DNA from: Chitinophagaceae bacterium
Lineage (GTDB): Bacteria > Bacteroidota > Bacteroidia > Chitinophagales > Chitinophagaceae
NCBI GenBank assembly: GCA_947446645.1
Contig: CANFHA010000006.1
Span: 124,001-188,000, forward strand
Direction: 5' to 3'
DNA: 64,000 nt
In this document: positions 36,772 through 45,350 of the stretch, in pieces
Layout: each line of letters starts with the position of its first letter
Position numbering within the stretch: the stretch's first letter is position 1
The notes under the pieces: model-generated
Told to the model about the DNA's origin: nothing
Databases searched by the model: none
The model's input: the letters and a program-made list of their open reading frames with translations, nothing else
Translations under genes and position numbers: made by a program

Positions 36772-37299
36772 ATGACTGTTATGAAAGCGCTACTCAACAT
36801 CCTTACTGTTACACTCCTTCTTACCTGCTTTTCGCTTAGCTCGCAGGCGCAGTTTACAACCGCCTATATAGGAGTAAACGGACTTACCTGCTCCCAATGC
36901 TCGCGCACGGTGGAGCTGAGCATTCGCAAGCTTGATTTTGTGGCAGACGTACAAATGAACCTTGAGCATACTGAGGGAAAGATCATTCTGAAAAAGAATA
37001 AGAAAGCCGATATAGAGAAAATAGCCCAGGCGGTAGTCAATGCAGGCTTCTCCGTACGGTATATGCATGCCGACCTGAACATGAATAATTCTGTAACCGC
37101 CACCGGCACGTGTGTTAACTACGATGGCGACCAATACGTGCTTACAGAAACGCCAAAAAGCCCATTACAAGGCACTGTAAAACTGAAGTTCATAGGCAAA
37201 AAATACCAGGCTAAAAATGAATTCAAGAAGGCAGAAGCCCATATGAATGATAAGTGTGGCGCCGCTACTACTGGTAAGGTTTACCATGTAACTATATAA
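36772..37299 (+). CDS. Exported heavy-metal-associated (HMA) domain protein
   Basis: A 175-residue protein with a signal peptide ending SSQAQ and an HMA domain (about 30-95) carrying the metal motif GLTCSQCSRTVE (C-x-x-C) and the C-terminal INAGFSV-like VVNAGFSV strand. The rest (about 100-175) is unrelated, with KPSPLQGTVKLKFIGKKYQ-like beta segments. It probably binds Cu(I) or another soft metal in the periplasm, since most HMA domains are copper chaperones. Two in-frame ATGs (36772, 36781) both give a valid signal peptide. It is divergent from the VOC fusion and convergent with the MbnP group. Confidence 0.82.
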   Translation: MTVMKALLNILTVTLLLTCFSLSSQAQFTTAYIGVNGLTCSQCSRTVELSIRKLDFVADVQMNLEHTEGKIILKKNKKADIEKIAQAVVNAGFSVRYMHADLNMNNSVTATGTCVNYDGDQYVLTETPKSPLQGTVKLKFIGKKYQAKNEFKKAEAHMNDKCGAATTGKVYHVTI

Positions 37300-37309
37300 T
37301 CACCGTAGA

Positions 37310-37699
37310 CTAATTGTTCTGCGCACCCTGTTTTATCCAGTCTAAGATCGCTGAGATCTGCGATGAAGACAATGCAGGATATGGGGCCTTAGGCATAATG
37401 CCGGTGCTGACTTCCACATATAGCAGGCTTGCAGTTGGTGCACCCGCAGATACCAGGTGTTTTGCAATGATACTATTATAGGCCTCACTGCTATCAAAAC
37501 TAATGTGATCATTCCCATTGTTGGCGCCAAGATGGCAATCGCCATTCAAGGCACAACTTGTTTCAAGTATTGGAAGTATGTCCTGCCTGAAACTGTAGGA
37601 CGGGATGGGCATCTGCGCCTCATGGGTACAGGAAATCATCACTGTAATACTGAAGAGCACTACAGTGATGATCATTAGTACCTTCTTTCTATTCTTCAT
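37310..37699 (-). CDS. Cytochrome-c-like lipoprotein
   Basis: A 129-residue lipoprotein (signal peptide with lipobox VMISC, Cys about 24). The body starts YSFRQDILPILETSCALNGDCHLG and ends YPALSSSQISAILDWIKQGAQNN, both usual in the short c-type cytochromes found beside MbnP-type proteins. The haem-binding site reads C-ALNGD-CH (C-x5-C-H), longer than the normal C-x2-C-H, so haem attachment is uncertain. Its start overlaps the end of the MbnP-like gene by 11 bases: one transcript. Confidence 0.7.
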   Translation of the reverse strand: MKNRKKVLMIITVVLFSITVMISCTHEAQMPIPSYSFRQDILPILETSCALNGDCHLGANNGNDHISFDSSEAYNSIIAKHLVSAGAPTASLLYVEVSTGIMPKAPYPALSSSQISAILDWIKQGAQNN

Positions 37700-38468
37700 A
37701 CTGAAACAAATTCGGAATATTGTTTGCTATAGTCGCAGACAAAGATGGATTGATGGTGTAGGTATTTGTAGTGTCTTGCGTACTGAAATTCACTACAGAA
37801 AGCAGCGCACCATAGTCACAACTCATATGAATAAACTGGTTGCCATCTTTTGTAAGGACATATGGCGCCAATGCACCGGTGCGCATTAGCATGGTCACTG
37901 TCTTCAAGTTGGCTGCCGACCCGATCTCGTAAGAGAAATTCACAAGATTAGTGCCTGTTTGATGGGCCGAGGTATCTGCCATCCCCTGCAGCTTCATGAA
38001 CATGAATCCCTGGGAAGTGGAGCCAAACCACATATCCGTATTAGACACGTAACCTGTGTTAGTAAAGGCGGTTGGCTGCAATGCATTGGTAGTTGCATCC
38101 AGCCCCACAGTAAACATCACCTGGTCATAGGTGCCAACGGGTGCCTTTCCTATCAGGTATTCTTCACTGTCTATTGATTTGAGCACTACAGCTCCCGGAA
38201 TGGTATACATTGTACCGTTGACATTGTGCAACATAACGTTAGAAATATAAACCTGGGCTGTCGTTAGTCCGAATTGCCGGCCGCTCGCATCCCTGTATAA
38301 TTCCGTTGAAGACTCAACTTCATTGGTATCTATATCGGTGTGTATATGAAAATAGAAAGTGCCTTTGGATGCCTCTGTGTTTTTCTTATGGCATGAGCTA
38401 ATACAGAAACACAGAACGAAAATTGAAGCAGAAAGAATTGAAAATTGAAAAGCAGTATGTTTTTTCAT
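37689..38468 (-). CDS. MbnP-like copper-associated lipoprotein
   Basis: A 259-residue lipoprotein (signal with CFCISSC). The mature part, FYFHIHTDID then GLTTAQVYISNVML and a central APVGTYDQVMFTVGLD, matches the MbnP family, periplasmic copper-binding proteins named as partners of methanobactin operons. Most Bacteroidota members are not linked to methanobactin, and none is seen here. It is followed by the cytochrome-like lipoprotein (11-base overlap) and preceded by the Met-rich outer-membrane protein, giving a leftward operon of copper-related genes. Confidence 0.75.
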   Translation of the reverse strand: MKKHTAFQFSILSASIFVLCFCISSCHKKNTEASKGTFYFHIHTDIDTNEVESSTELYRDASGRQFGLTTAQVYISNVMLHNVNGTMYTIPGAVVLKSIDSEEYLIGKAPVGTYDQVMFTVGLDATTNALQPTAFTNTGYVSNTDMWFGSTSQGFMFMKLQGMADTSAHQTGTNLVNFSYEIGSAANLKTVTMLMRTGALAPYVLTKDGNQFIHMSCDYGALLSVVNFSTQDTTNTYTINPSLSATIANNIPNLFQYEE

Positions 38469-38546
38469 GTTTATGTTTTTTGAAAATGTTTTTAAATCAC
38501 CTTTAGCCGCCCTGCCTCAGGGGTACGGGCACGAAAAAAGCAGTTA

Positions 38547-39632
38547 CTAAAATGAATACTGAAGGCCGGCAAGAATATTTGATTTCAGGGCCATTTGTGT
38601 ACCATTCAGGTTTTGATATACGGGTATACCGTACTCTACCATTACCCGGAAGTGTTCCAGTACACGTTTCATGGAATAGAAATTCAGACCGGCATATACG
38701 TTCCCTACTTGGCCACCATAATTTGCGGTATTGGCTGTGGGATCATTTGTTTCATATACTGGTATCGCCGATGCAGGGTCGGAGCCAGATATCTTGCCCG
38801 TGTATACTCCTTCGGCTCTCAGCGTGCCACTTAAGAAAGGCAGAAAGCTGTAACCAGCCCAGGCTGAAGCATGATACAAGTTGCCGAATTTATACCCCAG
38901 TGAATTATAGTTCATCTTTACATCTGCACCTGCATCTGCACCCCAATACAGCTTGCGGTACTTGAATGCGTATGTGATACCAGGAGCTATACTAACAGAG
39001 CCTGTACCCGTCTGCATATCATAAGGCAGCCGTTGGTTGTCGCCGAGCATAGTAGTACCTGTAGCTTTTATAGTGCCTGTTGGCAGGCCTATTCCCAGGC
39101 TACCTATGATGCGCCGCGTAGCACTGCCCGAAAAATTATACAATGCGGACAGGCGGGTGTCTGAAAAGCCGGAAGATGAAGACAGCATAGTCATATCACC
39201 CATTGTCATGCCTGGCATGTGCATCATGCTGCTCATGTTCATGCTCATATCTGTAAGCATAAAGCCTCCCATGGCCATAAGTGTCAGCCGGTCGGTCACT
39301 CCGTACATGGCCATTACCATATGCATTTGCATAGTCATGGTTTCCGGGGCCATCATATAATTTTTGTACACAGTGTTATCGCTGGCCTTCGTAGTACCGA
39401 TATTATTACCATTCATCATGGTATTCACATAGGTATACGTAACCATCCACTTTCCTTTGCTGTGAATGTGATCTGTCATTATGCCGAGCGGAGCTTGCGT
39501 ATCTCCTGCACAGCCACAAATTCCGGAACAGGAATTAGCGCTGTCCCCTGCGGTAATATTACTGGTCTGCCCATAACTTCGGGCAAAAGAGATGCCGCAA
39601 AGTAAGAGCAGAAATATCTTTTTGAATTTCAT
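38547..39632 (-). CDS. Met-rich outer-membrane protein, copper-related
   Basis: A 361-residue exported protein from ATG 39632: signal peptide MKFKKIFLLLLCGISFARSY then a short Cys-rich stretch (SCSGICGCAGD, about 34-44) and a beta-barrel-like body ending in Phe (LAGLQYSF), as in outer-membrane proteins. It is strikingly Met-rich: TMTMQMHMVMAMYG and MLTDMSMNMSSMMHM (about 95-160), typical of copper-binding surfaces. It precedes the MbnP-like gene (78 bases) in the same direction. Function probably copper binding or transport at the outer membrane. The frame is open to 39716 but this start makes the signal peptide. Confidence 0.68.
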   Translation of the reverse strand: MKFKKIFLLLLCGISFARSYGQTSNITAGDSANSCSGICGCAGDTQAPLGIMTDHIHSKGKWMVTYTYVNTMMNGNNIGTTKASDNTVYKNYMMAPETMTMQMHMVMAMYGVTDRLTLMAMGGFMLTDMSMNMSSMMHMPGMTMGDMTMLSSSSGFSDTRLSALYNFSGSATRRIIGSLGIGLPTGTIKATGTTMLGDNQRLPYDMQTGTGSVSIAPGITYAFKYRKLYWGADAGADVKMNYNSLGYKFGNLYHASAWAGYSFLPFLSGTLRAEGVYTGKISGSDPASAIPVYETNDPTANTANYGGQVGNVYAGLNFYSMKRVLEHFRVMVEYGIPVYQNLNGTQMALKSNILAGLQYSF

Positions 39633-39715
39633 GCTATCTGTTTTTTTAAAGTTCATGTAAATACGTGTGCTGCCTGCCCTGAGCGGGAGGAACACAGAAC
39701 TACTACTAAAAAACA

Positions 39716-40087
39716 TTAAGCGGACGGGGGGTGGAAGACAGACCCGTGATATGCGATTGTCTCCAGCTCATTAAAATTAAAATACTTTATGGGTGTTACA
39801 GCCACGTGGTATTCCTTCATTACAAATCTTTCGCTGGAGTAAAAGAGTGTAATATTCTGTTCTTCCTTCTGATTGCGCTGACCCGGAGCCTGTTCCTTGC
39901 CTTCTTTGGCGAGCTTCTTCTTAAGACAACACTTACCGTCGCAGTGCAGCTTCGGCTTACTCCGGTTTTCACACAGGTTTTTGGCAATAAAATCTTTGTT
40001 AGCATAATACTGCGCCACTATCATCACCTGGTTAAAGGTTTGTAGCAAGATGCCCACAAGGGCGAATATGGCGAACAGTTTTTTCAA
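39716..40087 (-). CDS. Small envelope protein with Cys-rich CDGKCC motif
   Basis: A 123-residue protein with an N-terminal membrane or signal segment (KKLFAIFALVGILLQTFNQV) and a conserved-looking Cys cluster KLHCDGKCCLKKKL (about 45-58). I recognise the motif from small unnamed Bacteroidota proteins near copper genes but cannot name the family. TTG is the apparent start (40087); the hydrophobic N-terminus would be lost with the next ATG. It is the first gene of the leftward copper group. Confidence 0.6.
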   Translation of the reverse strand: MKKLFAIFALVGILLQTFNQVMIVAQYYANKDFIAKNLCENRSKPKLHCDGKCCLKKKLAKEGKEQAPGQRNQKEEQNITLFYSSERFVMKEYHVAVTPIKYFNFNELETIAYHGSVFHPPSA

Positions 40088-40167
40088 CCTGAATGATTCT
40101 GATCAGTTTTACAGGCTAAAATTACTTACAACTGCTATTATTACCTAAATTTACCTGTTCAAAATTT

Positions 40168-41160
40168 ATGAAAAAGGCCGCTGCCCTCTTGTTTGGTATG
40201 GTTCTTTGCTTTTCAGTTAAAGCACAAGAGCTGTATAACCTCACGCTACCTGCAAGTACGCTGCCCAAGGGGACGGTAGGAGTAAGACTTTTTAACGAAA
40301 GCTATAGTGAATCGGGACTGATACGTAAAATAACGGAGCTGAAAGTGATGTACGGTATATCTCCAAAGATTACCGTTACGTTTACTGGTGTTGCCTCAGA
40401 CTACCATTCATTATATCTGCCTGTAGACTTTATTCTTCATGACCATTCAGGAGCCGGCACACCACCATCTGCAAATATTCCCGAACCGACACCAAACCCA
40501 TACATCTTTGCAGGCTGCGACCTGTATGCGCAATATCGCTTCTTGTCACAGGACCGGCAGAATACCCATTTCAGGATGGCGGCATTTGGTGAGGCATCAT
40601 ATGTCCGTATTGCTTCACATCTGGGCGAGCCCAAATTACTCACGCACAACAGTGGATTTGGCGCAGGATTGATCTCTACTTATCTTAAGTCTCACTTTGC
40701 GGGTACAGTGACGCTGGGCTATGTGGTCCCAACGGAGTACAACGGCAATGCATTTGACAAGTATGGCGGTATCTTTCCTACTACCATCAAATACGGAAAT
40801 GCATTTAACTACAACCTGGCTTTCGGGTATCTGCTTTTCCCGAGGCACTACACAACTTACAACCAAACGAACCTGAATCTGTACCTGGAATTCCTGGGCA
40901 GATCTTATGGCCCGGCACATGTTACCCAAAAGGATGGTACTGTGACAAGCTACATAGCTAACACTCCATTTCTTAGTGGGGGCACTTACATGGATATAAG
41001 TCCCGGCGTACAACTTATTATCAAATCTTCTGTTCGTGTTGATCTTTCGGTCGGCCTGCCTTTTATCAATTCTTCGTTCATTCATCAATATCCACTCTAC
41101 TACATAGGTCTGCAGCGATATTTTTTCTTCCGGAAACATAATTCAGAGAAAACTGATTAA
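40168..41160 (+). CDS. Predicted outer-membrane beta-barrel protein
   Basis: A 330-residue protein with a signal peptide ending SVKAQ and a body of alternating aromatic and polar beta strands (GTVGVRLFNESYSESG, AGCDLYAQYRF, VTLGYVVPTEYNG), ending with aromatic-rich strands (YYIGLQRYFFF), the pattern of a small outer-membrane channel or sensor. I do not recognise a named family. It starts 80 bases from the divergent Cys-rich gene and is followed 10 bases later by a lipoprotein gene, likely one transcript. Confidence 0.65.
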   Translation: MKKAAALLFGMVLCFSVKAQELYNLTLPASTLPKGTVGVRLFNESYSESGLIRKITELKVMYGISPKITVTFTGVASDYHSLYLPVDFILHDHSGAGTPPSANIPEPTPNPYIFAGCDLYAQYRFLSQDRQNTHFRMAAFGEASYVRIASHLGEPKLLTHNSGFGAGLISTYLKSHFAGTVTLGYVVPTEYNGNAFDKYGGIFPTTIKYGNAFNYNLAFGYLLFPRHYTTYNQTNLNLYLEFLGRSYGPAHVTQKDGTVTSYIANTPFLSGGTYMDISPGVQLIIKSSVRVDLSVGLPFINSSFIHQYPLYYIGLQRYFFFRKHNSEKTD

Positions 41161-41170
41161 ATTTGATATC

Positions 41171-41584
41171 ATGAGACCCGTCGTATATATATCAGCAATC
41201 GCCATCATCGGCCTGTTTTTTGCCGGCGGTTGCCAGCCAAAGGGAACAGAGATAACGGGCGGAGGTAAGGGAGGTACCTATACAATACATATAACCGGAG
41301 AGCACCACGGTGAGTTGCTGGACACGTGCATGGTTTACATAAAGTATAATTCAATGGACGCACCATCCACTGGTGTCTACGACGATTCTGAAAAATGCCT
41401 GCTCTTTGATGGTGTGCCCGTCGCTGCGTTCGATAGTTTGCTGGAAGGAAATTATTATGTGCTGGCCGTTGGCTACCATGGTGCTTACTCTCCTCCCAAC
41501 GTAAAAGGAGGCAAAACAATAACAGTATCTGGCCCCGTACATATAGTGAGCGATACAACACCTACGTATCAATATAATCTCTGA
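41171..41584 (+). CDS. Small lipoprotein of unknown function
   Basis: A 137-residue lipoprotein (MRPVVYISAIAIIGLFFAGGC, lipobox AGGC). After a Gly-rich linker (ITGGGKGGTY) come beta strands resembling a fibronectin-like or similar extracellular fold (YTIHITGEHHGELLDTCMVYI; YVLAVGYHGAYSPP). No known domain. It lies 10 bases after the barrel gene, suggesting a two-gene operon. Confidence 0.6.
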   Translation: MRPVVYISAIAIIGLFFAGGCQPKGTEITGGGKGGTYTIHITGEHHGELLDTCMVYIKYNSMDAPSTGVYDDSEKCLLFDGVPVAAFDSLLEGNYYVLAVGYHGAYSPPNVKGGKTITVSGPVHIVSDTTPTYQYNL

Positions 41585-41679
41585 TCTTGATATCGCGGAG
41601 CTGACCATGATATTTTCCCTGTTAAAAAAACCGTAAATAATCGTACTTTCGCGGCCTGTTTATCTTTATTGTTTAATTG

Positions 41680-42591
41680 ATGTTGCGGCAGGAGCCTATT
41701 AAAGCAAAATTGCATATTGTGGCGCGAGCAAGGGACTACAACCAGTTATTAAAGCCAAATCTTAGTGGCATGGTGGTGTTCAGCAGCGTTATTGGCTACC
41801 TGATGGCCCCCAATGTTCATTTTGCATGGAACGATATGGTGCTGTGGCGCCAGATCATTACGCTATTCCTTGGGGGCATGCTGGTAACCGGCGGTGCCAA
41901 TACCATAAATCAAATACTGGAGCACGAAAGTGATTCTTTGATGAACCGCACGCGTACGCGGCCTCTTCCTGACGGTCGTATGAGCCGGTCTGAAGCATGG
42001 GTTTTCGCCGCAGTTACAGGCATTGGCGGCGCTCTGTTGCTTGCTTATTTCTTTAATCCGCTTGCCGGAGGCCTTAGTTTCCTTTCACTCCTGCTCTACG
42101 CATTTGCCTATACACCCATGAAAAAGGTGCACCCGGTGGCAGTGCTTATAGGTGCCATTCCAGGCGCCTTACCTCCATTGATAGGCTGGGTGGCTGCAAC
42201 AGGCAACCTTACACTTGGTGGCTGGATATTGTTCTCACTTCAATTTTTCTGGCAGTTCCCGCACTTCTGGGCCATTGCCTGGGTGGCGTTCGACGATTAC
42301 AGCAGGGCCGGCATACGTATGTTGCCTACCCGTGAGAAAGAAACACGTTTTACAGGAATCCAGTGCATGCTGTACAGCCTGGTGCTTATACCAATGGCCA
42401 TGGTGCCGCATGCTATCGGACTTACCGGCAATATTGGAATGTGGGTGTGTGTGCTATGTGGCATGATGTATTTTGCAGCCTCTGTGCTGTTTTATGTGCA
42501 TAACGATCATAAGTCGGCGCGAAGAGTAATGTTTGCATCTTTCATTTACCTGCCAACCATTTTACTGGCTTTGGTGATTGATAAAATGTAA
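41680..42591 (+). CDS. ctaB: Protohaem IX farnesyltransferase (haem O synthase)
   Basis: A 303-residue membrane protein with about nine hydrophobic segments and the UbiA-superfamily signature NTINQILEHESDSLMNRT (N-x-x-x-D-x-x-x-D type, about 87-104) followed by RTRPLPDGRM. It adds a farnesyl group to haem B to make haem O for the cytochrome oxidase whose subunits follow. ATG at 41680 is preferred over the TTG three bases before. It opens a rightward operon of oxidase genes. Confidence 0.93.
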   Translation: MLRQEPIKAKLHIVARARDYNQLLKPNLSGMVVFSSVIGYLMAPNVHFAWNDMVLWRQIITLFLGGMLVTGGANTINQILEHESDSLMNRTRTRPLPDGRMSRSEAWVFAAVTGIGGALLLAYFFNPLAGGLSFLSLLLYAFAYTPMKKVHPVAVLIGAIPGALPPLIGWVAATGNLTLGGWILFSLQFFWQFPHFWAIAWVAFDDYSRAGIRMLPTREKETRFTGIQCMLYSLVLIPMAMVPHAIGLTGNIGMWVCVLCGMMYFAASVLFYVHNDHKSARRVMFASFIYLPTILLALVIDKM

Positions 42592-42629
42592 CCAACGATT
42601 TTTATTAGTGAATTTTAATTTTTAACAAC

Positions 42630-43247
42630 ATGAGTGCGATAATGCAGCAGGCCGTGGGGCGGAAGAAGATACATCCGCAGAAGTTTATGATGTGGCTGGC
42701 AATGGCCAGCATGAGCATGGCGTTTGCCGGACTGACGAGTGGATACATGGTGCGCGAGGCACAGGGCAACTGGAGGCTTTACAACTTACCGCAACTATTT
42801 ACTTTTTCTACCGTGGCTATCGTCATAAGTAGTTTTACCATGATACTTGGAGTAAAGGCCTTCAAAGCGCGGCAAATGCCCCGGTACCGCCTCATGATCT
42901 CAGCCACACTTATTTTAGGCTTGTTGTTTGGTGCACTTCAGTTTGGCGGCTTTTACCAACTTTATCATCAATTGCAGCAGGTTCGTATAAACGGGCAGGT
43001 ACTTAATACGGCTTCCACAGTTCGGCTTAATGGTAACCCGAGCGAATCTTTTCTTTTTATTATAGCCGGATTACATATTCTGCATCTTTTGGGTGGAATA
43101 ATTGCTTTATTATTTGTATTTTTCCGCGCTTATAGAACGAACGTAAAGACCTACAACGCTACCGGACTGGAGATTGTAGCCAGTTACTGGCACTTCCTGG
43201 ATGCATTGTGGATATATTTATTTGTATTCTTTCTGGTAAATCAATAA
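42630..43247 (+). CDS. Haem-copper oxidase subunit III family protein (first copy)
   Basis: A 205-residue membrane protein with five predicted segments, ending in the subunit III hallmark ASYWHFLDALWIYLFVFFLV. It is shorter than the second subunit III (263 residues) next door. Two subunit III genes in succession are common in Bacteroidota oxidase operons. It would help stabilise the catalytic subunits, which are not in this window. Confidence 0.9.
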   Translation: MSAIMQQAVGRKKIHPQKFMMWLAMASMSMAFAGLTSGYMVREAQGNWRLYNLPQLFTFSTVAIVISSFTMILGVKAFKARQMPRYRLMISATLILGLLFGALQFGGFYQLYHQLQQVRINGQVLNTASTVRLNGNPSESFLFIIAGLHILHLLGGIIALLFVFFRAYRTNVKTYNATGLEIVASYWHFLDALWIYLFVFFLVNQ

Positions 43248-43317
43248 AATTATTTAGAAATTCGCACCGGCCTGGCGGTGGCTGGTGCAGAAAACAACAC
43301 ACACAAGTATATAGTCT

Positions 43318-44109
43318 ATGTCACAAACAACAGTAGTAACAGCAGCAAAAGAACCAAGCTTATGGGCTGGCGGGCGCTCTCCGTACAATGTGAGCTATGG
43401 AAAAATGATGATATGGTTCTTCCTGTTATCAGATGCGCTTACTTTTGGTGCCTTCCTGATCTCTTACGGAACTACCCGTTTTTTCAGTGCCGTTTGGCCT
43501 GACCCTAACCAGGTGTTCAAGTCTTTCCCATTCATGGGCGAGCATAATCTGCCACTGCTGTTCGTGAGCTTGATGACGTTCATCCTGATCATGAGCTCGG
43601 TAACTATGGTACTTGCCGTGCACGCGGGTCACTACAACGATAAGAAGAATGTAGCTAAATGGCTGCTTTGGACGATTGTAGGTGGTATTTGCTTCCTTGC
43701 CTGCCAGGCGTGGGAATGGACGCACCTGGGCAGCGAGTGCATAAAAGCATGGAGCAGCAATCCTTCAGAGATATCACACAGCCTTTGGGGTTCATTTACT
43801 GACATGAGCATACCTGCTGATGAATTTAAGCACTTCTTTGGCGATAAATCCCAGGCATTTGTTGCAGCTAATCATGATGTGGCGCTGCAGTCTACGCACA
43901 ACTTCTTCAACTATTTCTTTACCATCACCGGTTTCCATGGTGGTCACGTAACATCAGGCGTTATCTTTAATATCCTGATACTTGTAAACACGGTGAATGG
44001 TGTATATGAGCGTCGCGGCCATTATGAAATGGTTGAAAAAATTGGTCTTTACTGGCACTTTGTGGATCTGGTTTGGGTATTCGTATTCACTTGCTTCTAC
44101 CTGTTATAA
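43318..44109 (+). CDS. Cytochrome c oxidase subunit III (second copy)
   Basis: A 263-residue membrane protein of the subunit III family: WRSPYNV-like start, FFLLSDALTFGAF, HFFNYFFTITGFHGGHV and final GLYWHFVDLVWVFVFTCFYL, all typical. It lies 70 bases after the first subunit III and 54 bases before subunit IV. The larger size and the FHGGHV motif mark it as the caa3/cytochrome-o type subunit. Confidence 0.92.
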   Translation: MSQTTVVTAAKEPSLWAGGRSPYNVSYGKMMIWFFLLSDALTFGAFLISYGTTRFFSAVWPDPNQVFKSFPFMGEHNLPLLFVSLMTFILIMSSVTMVLAVHAGHYNDKKNVAKWLLWTIVGGICFLACQAWEWTHLGSECIKAWSSNPSEISHSLWGSFTDMSIPADEFKHFFGDKSQAFVAANHDVALQSTHNFFNYFFTITGFHGGHVTSGVIFNILILVNTVNGVYERRGHYEMVEKIGLYWHFVDLVWVFVFTCFYLL

Positions 44110-44163
44110 TCGGCCGCAATGGCAGCACTAAAAAATACTTTCATAAACTAACAATATTCTACA

Positions 44164-44604
44164 ATGTCAGCACACACAGATAGCAATAACATACAACACT
44201 TATACGAAGGGGATCAGTCTAAGCTTTACTCAGGCGTTTTAGCCCACCACAGTGATGTGGACTCTACAGAAAGTAAAACGCAGGTAAAAAAAATATGGAA
44301 AATATTCTGGATATTACTTGCAATTACCTTAGCAGAGGTCGTGGTAGGTATGTATTTCAGCCAGCACCTGCCGGCTGCAGTAAAAGCTATCTTCTTCCTG
44401 GGGCTAACCCTGCTTAAAGCAGGCTACATTGTAGCAGTATTCATGCACCTTGGCGATGAGTTTAAGAACTTCATGGTCACAGTGCTTATACCGCTGGTAT
44501 TATTTGTATGGTTCATTATAGCATTCCTTGCCGATGGCGGCTTCTGGTTGCGCATGAACAGTGAATCTCCAGCAAGACATACTATTGAACACGTTGCAAA
44601 GTGA
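44164..44604 (+). CDS. Cytochrome c oxidase subunit IV family protein
   Basis: A 146-residue protein with three membrane segments (FWILLAITLAEVVVGMYF; AIFFLGLTLLKAGYIVAVFMHL; TVLIPLVLFVWFIIAFLA). The middle one, KAGYIVAVFMHLGDE, is the prokaryotic subunit IV (COX4_pro) motif. The stop codon overlaps the GTG start of the SCO gene by four bases. Confidence 0.9.
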   Translation: MSAHTDSNNIQHLYEGDQSKLYSGVLAHHSDVDSTESKTQVKKIWKIFWILLAITLAEVVVGMYFSQHLPAAVKAIFFLGLTLLKAGYIVAVFMHLGDEFKNFMVTVLIPLVLFVWFIIAFLADGGFWLRMNSESPARHTIEHVAK

Positions 44605-45326
44605 TAACAAAAAAGAGATCTAACGGCAAGTTTTTTTTAGGGATAACGGTAGCAGCTTTGCTACCGATTTCTTTTTATCTAATTACTGCTCAGCTGTCGA
44701 AAGGCAAGCTGAAGTTGCCCGGACACTATCTGATAGAAAAAATAGATAGCCAGTCTCTGAATGGAACTACGCAGCTGGATACGATCTATCACCGGGTAGG
44801 CGAACTGGAGCTTACTAACCAGTTAGGAGAAAAGGTGACACTAAATGGATCGCTCAAAGGTAAGTCCGTAGTGCTTGATTTCTTTTTTACTAATTGCAAC
44901 AGCACCTGCCCTAAGCTGTCTGCAAATATGCGACAACTGCAAACCAGCTTTAAAAAGGACACCAAGAAAGAAGCCTCACTGGATACGATCGTACAGTTTA
45001 TATCCATTACCGTAGACCCGGTACACGATACAGTAGCCGCCCTGCGGGCTTATGCCGACCGCGTGGGTGCTAACCACGATCGCTGGTGGTTTCTGACTGG
45101 TGACAAAAAGACGATCTATAATTTCATCCGTAATGAGTTGGGAATTGCCACCGGCCCCGGCGATGGCGGAGCAGAGGATTTTATACATACGGAGAAATTT
45201 GTTTTGCTTGATAAAGACCGCTTTATCCGTGGCTACTACGACGGCCTCAATGATACCGATGTTCGCAGGTGTGCCGACGATATAGTATTGCTGACATTGG
45301 AGCGAAAGAAGAAGAAAAAGAAATAA
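44601..45326 (+). CDS. SCO1/SenC copper chaperone
   Basis: A 241-residue protein with one N-terminal membrane segment (FFLGITVAALLPISFYLI) and a thioredoxin-like SCO domain: DFFFTNCNSTCPKLSANM holds the copper-binding C-x-x-x-C, and DFIHTEKFVLLDKD supplies the third ligand His. It delivers copper to the CuA site of oxidase subunit II. The GTG start at 44601 overlaps the previous stop by four bases. The C-terminus is Lys-rich (RKKKKKK). Confidence 0.92.
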   Translation: MITKKRSNGKFFLGITVAALLPISFYLITAQLSKGKLKLPGHYLIEKIDSQSLNGTTQLDTIYHRVGELELTNQLGEKVTLNGSLKGKSVVLDFFFTNCNSTCPKLSANMRQLQTSFKKDTKKEASLDTIVQFISITVDPVHDTVAALRAYADRVGANHDRWWFLTGDKKTIYNFIRNELGIATGPGDGGAEDFIHTEKFVLLDKDRFIRGYYDGLNDTDVRRCADDIVLLTLERKKKKKK

Positions 45327-45350
45327 AGAAATTTAGTTTAATTTTTAATT

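Noticed and set aside
37689-40087. A methanobactin biosynthesis operon
   Set aside because: Only an MbnP-like protein is present; no mbnA, mbnB or mbnC candidates are seen.
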